Shown: one piece after another, positions 17,960-25,522 of the stretch
Layout of the letters: every line of letters begins with the position of its first letter
Numbering within the stretch: the stretch's first letter is position 1
Assembly: GCA_046348365.1 (NCBI GenBank)
Contig: JAXMEL010000003.1
Span: 717,129 to 781,128 of the forward strand
Source: JAEUPI01 sp046348365
GTDB taxonomy: Bacteria; Pseudomonadota; Gammaproteobacteria; Burkholderiales; Burkholderiaceae_C
Length of the DNA stretch: 64,000 bases
Direction of reading: 5' to 3'
Notes under the pieces: generated by a model
The model's input: the letters and a program-made list of their open reading frames with translations, nothing else
The model's database searches: none
Told to the model about the DNA's origin: nothing
Made by a program: the position numbers and the translations under genes

Positions 17960-19456
17960 CTACTCGACGAACTTGATTCGCTGCCCCGCGCGCGGCTCGG
18001 CGCCGCCGCCATAGGCGCCGTTGAGCAGGCGCAGGTGGCCCTCGGCATGCGGCAGCGGCGAGCGGCGCGCCAGCTCGCTCAGGCCGCCCGCGGGCAGGTT
18101 GCCGGTCTTCACCACCCACGGCCGCGCAGCGTTGCGATCGGCCGCCGTCATCGCGCGAAAGCTGGCCTCGGCCTCGCGCAGCGCGGGCCGTGCGCGCTGC
18201 AGCGCCGCGGCATCGCGCGCGACGCCGCGCATCGCGTAGATGCGCTCCTGCGGGCCGGTGACGAGCGTGACCTCGAAGGCCTGCTGCGCACCCTGCTGGC
18301 TGGTGCGCTGGCCGGCGTAGCGCGACGCGGCCAGCCCGTTCAGCGTGAGCCGCTCCACCTGCGCCTGCGTGGGCTTAAAGACATTGCGCACGATCTCGTC
18401 GTGCGTGGTGCCGGCTTCGCCGGGCACGGGCTGCAGCACGAGCGCGGCGTCGCCCGCCGCGTTGACGATACCGACGGCCGCGCTCTCGTTGCGCACCGCG
18501 TAGCCCGGCGGCGCCGCGAGCGTGATGCCGAGGCCTTCGTGGTAGAAGCGCTGGCCGCGCGTGACGCCTTGCGCGCGGCCGTCGCCGAAGGTCATGCCGT
18601 CGATCGCGGCGAGGTAGCGCGCACGCCCGTCATCGCCGTAGCGGCCCTGGTACTTCGCCGCCGCCTCGCGGATCTGCTGCAGCCGCTGCTCGTTGCTGGG
18701 GTGCGACGAGAGCCAGTTCGTGCCGCCCGGGGCAGGGCGGCCGTCGGCCTTGGCCGACTCCGCGGCGAACTGCTCCTGGCTGCGCAGCAGCGCGATCACG
18801 TCGACCATGTTCTTGGGGTCGTACTGCGCGCGCGACAGGTACTCGGCGCCGAGCTGGTCGGCCTGCAGCTCCTGCTCGCGGCTGTAGGCCGCGATGCGGC
18901 CGGCGGCGACGCCTTGCGACACCTCCTGCGCCATCTGGCCGGCGCCGCGCAGGCCGCCGGCCTCGAGCACCGCGCCGAGCACGGTGGCGGCGAACACGCC
19001 GACGCCGGCGTTCTGCTCGCGCGTGGCACGCTGCGCGCCGTGCCGCGCGGTGACATGGCCGATCTCGTGGCCCAGCACGCCCGCCAGGTCGGCTTCACTG
19101 TCGAGGTAGGCCATGATGCCGCGCGTGATGTACACGTAGCCGCCCGGCAGCGCGAAGGCATTGATCTGCGGCGAGTCGACCACCGTGAAGGTCCAGGCGA
19201 GCTGCGGCCGGTGCGACAGCTTCGCGAGCTTCTGGCCCACGCCGTTCACGTAGGCCTGCAGCTTCGCATCGGCCACCGCCCCCATCTCGGCGATCACCTC
19301 CTGGTGCGCCTTGCGGCCTTCTTCGATCTCGGCCGCCTCGTCCATCACCGTGCGCTCCTCGCGCCCGGTGACGGGGTTGGTGACGGGGGTGCCGCAGGCG
19401 GCGAGCAGCAGTGCCGCGAACGCGGCAGCGAGGGCTTCGGCGACGCGCCGGCGCAT
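17960..19456 (-). CDS. M48-family metalloprotease lipoprotein
   Basis: 498 residues. A signal peptide with lipobox (LLLAAC, Cys21) anchors it in the envelope. The zinc motif HEIGH is at residues 130-134, with the third ligand in the downstream EQELQADQLGAEY helix. The arrangement resembles BepA/LoiP-type periplasmic proteases that act on outer-membrane protein assembly. A C-terminal ~200-residue extension beyond the protease domain is longer than in LoiP and has no TPR pattern that I can see. It follows the AcuI-like gene by 8 bases, probably cotranscribed. Confidence 0.85.
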   Translation of the reverse strand: MRRRVAEALAAAFAALLLAACGTPVTNPVTGREERTVMDEAAEIEEGRKAHQEVIAEMGAVADAKLQAYVNGVGQKLAKLSHRPQLAWTFTVVDSPQINAFALPGGYVYITRGIMAYLDSEADLAGVLGHEIGHVTARHGAQRATREQNAGVGVFAATVLGAVLEAGGLRGAGQMAQEVSQGVAAGRIAAYSREQELQADQLGAEYLSRAQYDPKNMVDVIALLRSQEQFAAESAKADGRPAPGGTNWLSSHPSNEQRLQQIREAAAKYQGRYGDDGRARYLAAIDGMTFGDGRAQGVTRGQRFYHEGLGITLAAPPGYAVRNESAAVGIVNAAGDAALVLQPVPGEAGTTHDEIVRNVFKPTQAQVERLTLNGLAASRYAGQRTSQQGAQQAFEVTLVTGPQERIYAMRGVARDAAALQRARPALREAEASFRAMTAADRNAARPWVVKTGNLPAGGLSELARRSPLPHAEGHLRLLNGAYGGGAEPRAGQRIKFVE

Positions 19457-19464
19457 GGCGGGCC

Positions 19465-20451
19465 TCAGCGCCGCACGTCGACCACCGTGCGGCCGCGCAC
19501 CTGGCCGTCGAGCACGCGCGGCGCGTAGGCGATGGCCTCGGTGAGGCCGATCTCCACCGTCATCGCGTCGAGCTTCTTCGCGTCGAGGTGCCGCGCCATC
19601 AGCGCCCAGGCATCGCGGCGCATGTCGTTGGCCACCAGCACGCTGTTGATGCCGTACAGCGTCACGCCGCGCAGGATGAACGGCATCACCGTGGTCGGGA
19701 AGTCGCCGCCCTGCGCCAGCCCGCAGGCCGCCACGGCGCCGTTGTAGCGCGCCTGCGCGCAGGCGTTGGCCAGCGTGTGGCTGCCCACGGTGTCGATCAC
19801 GCCGGCCCAGCTCTCCTTCTGCAGCGGCTTGCCCGGCTGCGCGAGCGCGGCGCGCTCCGCGATGCGCGCAGCACCGAGGCTCTTGAGATAGCTCTCCTCC
19901 TGCGGCCGGCCGGTGGAGGCCACCGCCGTGTAGCCCAGGCTGCCCAGCAGTGCGAGAGCGACCGAACCCACGCCGCCGGCGGCGCCGGTGACGAGCACCT
20001 CGCCGTCGCCCGGCTTCAGGCCGTGGCGCTGCAGCGCCATCACGCTGAGCGCCGCCGTCACGCCGGCGGTGGCGATCGTCATCGCGCTGCGCGGCGTGAA
20101 CGGGGCCGGGATCTTCAGCAGCCAGCCGGCGTCGAGCCGCGCCTTCTGCGCCAGGCCGCCCCAGTGGTTCTCGCCCAGGCCCCAGCCGGTGACGACGACC
20201 TTGTCGCCCGTCTTCCATTCGGCGCTGCGGCTCGCGCTCACCGTGCCCGCGAGATCGATGCCCGGCACCAGCGGCCAGTTGCGCACGATGGCGCCGCGGC
20301 CGGTGATCGCCAGCGCGTCCTTGTAGTTGAGCGTCGAGTACGCCACGTCGACCGTCACGTCGCGGTCGGGCAGCTTCGATTCATCGAGGTCGAGCAGCTC
20401 GGCGCGCGTCTTCTTGTCGTCGGTCTGGCTCAGCAGGATGGCTTTGAACAT
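19465..20451 (-). CDS. acuI: AcuI/YhdH-type acrylyl-CoA reductase (MDR family)
   Basis: 328-residue quinone-reductase-like medium-chain dehydrogenase. The AcuI/YhdH markers are YSTLNYKDALAITG near residue 40, PGIDLAGTV, WGLGENHWGG, the NADPH loop VTGAAGGVGSVALALL and GINSVLV near the end. AcuI reduces acryloyl-CoA to propionyl-CoA with NADPH. This would feed into the acyl-CoA metabolism suggested elsewhere by IcmF and the thiolase. The downstream protease is probably on the same transcript. Confidence 0.87.
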   Translation of the reverse strand: MFKAILLSQTDDKKTRAELLDLDESKLPDRDVTVDVAYSTLNYKDALAITGRGAIVRNWPLVPGIDLAGTVSASRSAEWKTGDKVVVTGWGLGENHWGGLAQKARLDAGWLLKIPAPFTPRSAMTIATAGVTAALSVMALQRHGLKPGDGEVLVTGAAGGVGSVALALLGSLGYTAVASTGRPQEESYLKSLGAARIAERAALAQPGKPLQKESWAGVIDTVGSHTLANACAQARYNGAVAACGLAQGGDFPTTVMPFILRGVTLYGINSVLVANDMRRDAWALMARHLDAKKLDAMTVEIGLTEAIAYAPRVLDGQVRGRTVVDVRR

Positions 20452-20536
20452 CGTCGGTCTCCGGCAAGAGGCCGCCCACGCATGGGGTTCGGCCCGGCGG
20501 CGAATGATCGCACGCCGGGCGCCGGGGGCAGATTGT

Positions 20537-21730
20537 TCAGCCGCGCCGCGCGTCGGACGGCAGCACGATGCCGCGGCGATCGAGCGCGCCGGCAACCGAG
20601 CCGCGCGTGATCTCGCCGACGATCAGCTCGTTGCAGCCGGCGAGGCCTGCGCGCACGCGGTCGGTGGAGCCGATCTGGTCGGCCACCAGCAGCAGCACCG
20701 GCTTGCGTTCGCCGGGCAGGCGGCTGGTTTCGCGCACGTGGTTGCACAGGTCGATCGAATCGCCGCCGCCTTCCATCGCCAGCGCGCGGTCGACGAACAC
20801 CGCGGCAAAGGGCCACGGTGCCGGCAACTGCGGCGCCACGCGCTGCTGGCGCACGCGAAAGCCGAAGGCCTGCAGCTGGCCGCACAGCGCCTGCGTGGTG
20901 GCGCTGGCGCCGCCGAGCACCAGCACCTCGGGTGCGAATGCCTCGTGTGCCCTGGCCGCCGCCTCGGCCGCCGCGCGGGCCTCGGCCTCGCGCAGGGCTT
21001 CGGCCTTGGCCTGCGCCTCGCGCTCGGCCGCAGCGCGCGCTTCGGCGGCAAATTGCTCGGCCACGCGCGCCTGCTCGGCGCGCAGCGCGGCCTCGCGCGC
21101 GGCGGCGGCGCGGCGTTCGGCGCGTCGAATCTCGTCGGCCTGCGCCGCCTCGCGGGCCTGCACATCGCGCGCCAGCTGCTGTGCCTGTTCGTGCTCTTTC
21201 TGCCGGGCCAGTTGCTCGGCCTGCTGGGCGCGCGCACGCTCGGCTGCCTCGGCAGCCTGGCGCGCGCGTTCGGCGCGCAGCAGCGCATGGGCTTCCTGCG
21301 CGGCGCGCTCCTCGGCCGCGCGCTGCTCGGCGGCGCGCGCGGCGGCAGCGCGTTCTTCGGCCGCCCTCATCTCGGCAGCCCGGGCCGCGGCGGCACGTTC
21401 CACCGCCGCGCGCTCCTCGGCCGAGCTGCGCTCGGCCGCATGCTGCAGCCGGTCGCGGCGCACCTGCGCGCGACGGGCCGCGCGCTGCTCGGCAAGGCCG
21501 GGCTGGCGGCGGATGTCGAGATCCTCGTCGCCGTCCCACGAGCGCGAGTCGGAGTCCGAGATCACGAGCCCGTCGTCGTCGTCGTTCGTCTCGACCTCGG
21601 GCGGCGGTGGCGCCGGCGCGATGTCGCGCAGCGACAGGCTCACCGGCGCTTCGGCCGTGGGCGGCGCCAGCCGCGGCAGGCGGCTCGCGCGAGGCTCGTG
21701 GGGGTCGGAATCGTCGCGGCGGCGGATCAC
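20537..21730 (-). CDS. Coiled-coil protein with C-terminal receiver-like domain
   Basis: About 397 residues from a GTG (V-I-R-R-R-D-D-S); the start is uncertain because the SD is weak. Three parts are visible: an acidic Pro-rich N-terminus with a run of Asp; a ~200-residue Ala/Glu/Arg/Gln-rich segment that should be a long single helix or coiled coil; and a C-terminal ~125-residue Rossmann-like domain. That domain begins PEVLVLGGASATTQAL and contains AAVFVDRAL, resembling a CheY-type receiver. An aspartate sits at the phospho-acceptor position, but the usual Thr/Ser and Lys partners are not obvious. Confidence 0.65.
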   Translation of the reverse strand: MIRRRDDSDPHEPRASRLPRLAPPTAEAPVSLSLRDIAPAPPPPEVETNDDDDGLVISDSDSRSWDGDEDLDIRRQPGLAEQRAARRAQVRRDRLQHAAERSSAEERAAVERAAAARAAEMRAAEERAAAARAAEQRAAEERAAQEAHALLRAERARQAAEAAERARAQQAEQLARQKEHEQAQQLARDVQAREAAQADEIRRAERRAAAAREAALRAEQARVAEQFAAEARAAAEREAQAKAEALREAEARAAAEAAARAHEAFAPEVLVLGGASATTQALCGQLQAFGFRVRQQRVAPQLPAPWPFAAVFVDRALAMEGGGDSIDLCNHVRETSRLPGERKPVLLLVADQIGSTDRVRAGLAGCNELIVGEITRGSVAGALDRRGIVLPSDARRG

Positions 21731-21765
21731 GGTTCGGGCGTGTTGGGGCAGGCGCTTCTCGCGGC

Positions 21766-22962
21766 TCAGGCGCGCTGCGGTTTCAGATAGGTCTCGGCCA
21801 CGCGCACCCAATAGCTGGCGCCGGTGGGCAGCACGGCATCGTTGAAGTCGTAGCCGGGGTTGTGCACCATGCAGCCGCCTTGCTCGCCTTCGCCGTTGCC
21901 GATGAAGACGTAGCAGCCGGGCACCTTCTCGAGGAAGAACGCGAAGTCCTCGCTGCCGGTGACGGGCTCGCTCACGCCGAGCAGGCCGTCGCTGCCCAGC
22001 CAGTCGCGCACCACCTGCTTGCAGAACTCGGTCTGCTCGGGGTTGTTGAACAGCACCGGGTAGCGGCGCTGGTAGTCGACGTCGGCGCTGGCGCCGTAGA
22101 CGGCGGCCTGGGTGCGGGCGATCTCGCCGATGCGGCGTTCGAGCAGGTCCTGCACGTCGGGGCGGAAGGCGCGCACCGACAGGCGCAGCTCGCATTCGGC
22201 GGGGATCACGTTGGGCGCTTCGCCGGCGTGGATGGCACCGACGGTGACCACGCCCATCTCCAGCGGCGGCACGTTGCGCGAGACGATGGTCTGCAACGCC
22301 ATCACGATGCTCGACGCGGCGACGATCGGGTCGACCGAGGTCTGCGGCATCGCGCCGTGGCTGCCCTTGCCGCGCACCTTGATGACCACCGAGTCCGAAC
22401 TCGCCATCGCGAAGCCCGGCACGGCCATGAACTTGCCGGCCGGCTTGCCGGGCATGTTGTGCATGCCGAACATCGCCTCGCACGGGAACAGCTTCAGGAA
22501 GCCGTCGTCGAGCATCTTCTTCGCGCCGGCCAGGCCTTCTTCGGCCGGCTGGAACACGAGGTGCAGGTGACCGTCGAAGCGCTTCGTCGCGGCGAAGTGG
22601 CGCGCGGCAGCCAGCAGCATCGCGGTGTGGCCGTCGTGGCCGCAGGCGTGCATCTTGCCGAACACCTTGCTCGCCCAGGGCTTGCCGCTCGTCTCGGCGA
22701 TCGGCAGCGCATCCATGTCGGCGCGCAGGCCGATGTGGCGCGTGCCGGTGCCGGCGCGGATCGTGCCGACGACACCGGTGCCGCCGAGGCCGCGGTGCAC
22801 CTCGTAGCCCCAGCGCGCCAGGCGCTCGGCCACCAGATCGGCGGTGGCGTGTTCCTCGTAGGCCAGCTCCGGATTCGAATGGATCTGGTGCCGGATGGCG
22901 ACCATCTCTTCCTCGTGCTGGCGGATCTCGGCCAGCGCGGGCAGGGCCAGGGGTGCGTTCAT
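21766..22962 (-). CDS. M20-family amidohydrolase (hippurate hydrolase-like)
   Basis: 398 residues. The M20D pattern is complete: RHQIHSNPELAYEEHAT at the start, GLRADMDALPI, the metal motif MHACGHDGHTAMLL, FQPAEEGLAGAKKM and a C-terminal GSEDFAFFLEKVPG. These cytosolic enzymes remove acyl groups from N-acyl amino acids or hydrolyse amide-linked auxin or hippurate conjugates. Substrate cannot be told from the sequence. It lies 35 bases upstream of the coiled-coil gene on the same strand. Confidence 0.88.
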   Translation of the reverse strand: MNAPLALPALAEIRQHEEEMVAIRHQIHSNPELAYEEHATADLVAERLARWGYEVHRGLGGTGVVGTIRAGTGTRHIGLRADMDALPIAETSGKPWASKVFGKMHACGHDGHTAMLLAAARHFAATKRFDGHLHLVFQPAEEGLAGAKKMLDDGFLKLFPCEAMFGMHNMPGKPAGKFMAVPGFAMASSDSVVIKVRGKGSHGAMPQTSVDPIVAASSIVMALQTIVSRNVPPLEMGVVTVGAIHAGEAPNVIPAECELRLSVRAFRPDVQDLLERRIGEIARTQAAVYGASADVDYQRRYPVLFNNPEQTEFCKQVVRDWLGSDGLLGVSEPVTGSEDFAFFLEKVPGCYVFIGNGEGEQGGCMVHNPGYDFNDAVLPTGASYWVRVAETYLKPQRA

Positions 22963-23113
22963 GTCGGTGTCGGCCTGATCGGTGTTTGGCGACGCCCGGG
23001 CGGGGCGTCACAGGCCAACAGTTTGTCACGGCTGGCGAAAATGAGGCGTGGCGGGCTCCCCGGGGTCGGGTGGAGCGTGTGCCCCGGGGTGCCGCCCTAG
23101 CGTGACAAGCTGC

Positions 23114-24295
23114 TCAGCAGCGCTCGAAGATCGCCGCGATGCCCTGGCCGCCGCCGATGCACATGGTGACCAGCGCGTAGCGGCCCTTGACGCGCTGCAG
23201 CTCGTACAGCGCCTTGGTGGTGATGATCGCGCCGGTGGCGCCCACCGGGTGGCCGAGCGAGATGCCCGAGCCGTTGGGGTTGACCTTGGCCGGGTCGAGC
23301 CCCAGCTCCTTGACCACCGCGCAGGCCTGCGCCGCGAAGGCCTCGTTGCTCTCGATCACGTCGAGGTCCTTCACCGCGAGGCCGGTGCGCTCGAGCACCT
23401 TGCGCGTGGCCGGCACCGGGCCGATGCCCATGATGGTCGGCTCGACGCCGGCATGCGCATAGCCCACCAGCCGCGCCAGCGCCTTCAGGCCCTGCGCCTT
23501 GACGGCCTCGCCGCTGGCGAGCACCAGCGCCGCCGCGCCGTCGTTGATGCCCGAGGCGTTGCCGGCGGTGACGGTGCCGTCTTTCTTGAACGCCGGCTTC
23601 ATCTTGGCCAACGTCTCGAGCGTGGTGTCGCCCTTCACGTGCTCGTCGGTGTCGAACGCGACCTCGCCCTTGCGCGTCTTGATCATCACCGCAACGATCT
23701 GCTCCTTGAAGCGGCCGGCGGCGATGGCGGCGGCGGCGCGGCGATGGCTCTGCACGGCCAGCTCGTCCATCTGCGTGCGGCTGATGCCGAACTGCTCGGC
23801 GACGTTCTCGGCGGTGATGCCCATGTGGATCTTGTGGAACGGGTCGTGCAGCGCGCCGACCATCATGTCGAGCAGCTGCGTATCGCCCATGCGCGCGCCG
23901 AATCGCGCGGCGGGCATCAGGTACGCGCCGCGCGACATGCATTCGGCACCGGCGCCGATCGCAAGCTCGCAGTCGCCGAGCAGAATCGCCTGCGACGCCG
24001 ACACGATGGCCTGCAACCCCGAGCCGCACAACCGGTTCACGTTGAAGGCCGGCGTCTCCTTGGGCAGGCCGGCGTTGACCGTTGCCACGCGGCTGAGGTA
24101 GGCGTCGCGCGGCTCGGTGGGGATCACCGTGCCCATCGCCACATGCCCGACCTTGCCTGCCGCGGCGCCGCTGCGCTCGAGCGCCGTCTTCACGGCCAGC
24201 GTGGCCAGGTCGGCCAGCGGCGTGTCCTTGAGCGTGCCGCCGAACGTGCCGATGGCGGTGCGCGCGGCACCGACGACGTAGACCTCACGTGCCAT
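23114..24295 (-). CDS. Acetyl-CoA acetyltransferase (thiolase)
   Basis: 393 residues, the normal length for a biosynthetic-type thiolase. The acyl-accepting Cys is in NVNRLCGSGLQAIVSA (about residue 90), the catalytic His in ISLGHPVGATGA, and the final Cys motif is MCIGGGQGIAAIF. It condenses or cleaves acetoacetyl-CoA/3-ketoacyl-CoA. It is flanked by genes on both strands and looks monocistronic; a SD (AGGAGAT) precedes the ATG. Whether it serves PHB synthesis or beta-oxidation is undecided. Confidence 0.9.
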   Translation of the reverse strand: MAREVYVVGAARTAIGTFGGTLKDTPLADLATLAVKTALERSGAAAGKVGHVAMGTVIPTEPRDAYLSRVATVNAGLPKETPAFNVNRLCGSGLQAIVSASQAILLGDCELAIGAGAECMSRGAYLMPAARFGARMGDTQLLDMMVGALHDPFHKIHMGITAENVAEQFGISRTQMDELAVQSHRRAAAAIAAGRFKEQIVAVMIKTRKGEVAFDTDEHVKGDTTLETLAKMKPAFKKDGTVTAGNASGINDGAAALVLASGEAVKAQGLKALARLVGYAHAGVEPTIMGIGPVPATRKVLERTGLAVKDLDVIESNEAFAAQACAVVKELGLDPAKVNPNGSGISLGHPVGATGAIITTKALYELQRVKGRYALVTMCIGGGQGIAAIFERC

Positions 24296-24414
24296 GGATA
24301 TCTCCTTGCGATTGGATGCGGCGCAGCTTAGGAGCCCCGGCCGACGGCTGGCTGACGGCGCCCAAAGGGCGTGCGCGCTGCTAAGGTATTGACTCGCGCC
24401 ACCGGAGACGATCG

Positions 24415-25509
24415 ATGACCGCCAAGCCCCCGTTTCGAGCCGATCACGTCGGCAGCCTGCTGCGCCCGGCCGAGCTGGCCGCGATGCGCGAGCGCTTCAA
24501 GTCCGGCGCGGTCGATGCCGCGGCGTTGCGCGAGGCCGAGGACCGCGCGATCCGCGAGGTGGTGAAGCGGCAGGAGGCGATCGGGCTGCAGTCGATCACC
24601 GACGGCGAGCTGCGCCGCGACTGGTGGCATCTGGACTTCCTGGCCCAGCTCGACGGCGTGCAGCTGAAGACCAACGAGGGCGAGAAGTTCAAGCTCGCCG
24701 GCCAGGAGCAGCCGCCGATCACCAGCGTCAGCGGCCGCGTGGCGTGCTCGCGGCCGATCATGACCGAGCACTTCGCGTTCCTGAAGTCGATCACCTCGCG
24801 CACGCCGAAGATGACGATCCCGTCGCCGTCGATGCTGCATCTGCGCGGCGGGCGCGCGTCGATCTCGAAGCAGGTGTACCCCGATCTCGACGCGTTCTGG
24901 GCCGACGTGGCCGCCGCCTACCGGCAGGCGATCGCACACCTGGCCGCCGCCGGCTGCCGCTACCTGCAGCTCGACGACATCACCTTCGCCTACCTGTGCG
25001 ATCCGAAGATCCGCGCCAACTGCATCGACAACGGCGACGACCCCGACGCGCTGCCGCGGCGCTATGCGCAGACGATCAACGAGGCGCTGGCGGGCAAGCC
25101 GGCCGACATGGCGGTGACGATCCACACCTGCCGCGGCAACTTCAAGAGCGCGTGGGTCGCCGAGGGCGGCTACGAGTCGGTGGTCGAGGCGATGTTCTCG
25201 ACCGACGTCGACGGCTACTTCATGGAGTTCGACAGCGCGCGCGCCGGCGGCTTCGAGCCGCTCGCGGCGCTGCCGCGCGGCAAGAAGGTCGTGCTCGGCC
25301 TCGTGACGACCAAGGTCGGCGAGCTGGAGAGCAAGGATGCGCTGAAGCGCCGCATCGACGAGGCGGCCGCCTTCGTGCCGCTGGACAACCTGTGCCTGTC
25401 GCCGCAATGCGGCTTCTCGAGCACGCACCACGGCAACGCGCTGTCGGTGGACGACCAGTGGCGCAAGCTCGAGCGCGTGGTCGAGGTCGCGCGCGAGGTC
25501 TGGCGCTGA
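24415..25509 (+). CDS. MetE C-terminal-like cobalamin-independent methyltransferase
   Basis: 364 residues matching only the catalytic C-terminal half of MetE (UroD/MetE-like barrel). The start FRADHVGSLLRP, the zinc ligands in VTIHTCRGN and SPQCGFSSTHHGN, and YLQLDDITFAYL are as in the family. Stand-alone proteins of this kind (YxjG/YxjH-like) act as methionine synthases with various methyl donors or in methylthio salvage. It is divergent from the thiolase and nearly touches the convergent DUF3857 gene (13-base gap). Confidence 0.82.
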   Translation: MTAKPPFRADHVGSLLRPAELAAMRERFKSGAVDAAALREAEDRAIREVVKRQEAIGLQSITDGELRRDWWHLDFLAQLDGVQLKTNEGEKFKLAGQEQPPITSVSGRVACSRPIMTEHFAFLKSITSRTPKMTIPSPSMLHLRGGRASISKQVYPDLDAFWADVAAAYRQAIAHLAAAGCRYLQLDDITFAYLCDPKIRANCIDNGDDPDALPRRYAQTINEALAGKPADMAVTIHTCRGNFKSAWVAEGGYESVVEAMFSTDVDGYFMEFDSARAGGFEPLAALPRGKKVVLGLVTTKVGELESKDALKRRIDEAAAFVPLDNLCLSPQCGFSSTHHGNALSVDDQWRKLERVVEVAREVWR

Positions 25510-25522
25510 CGCTGCCGCGGGC

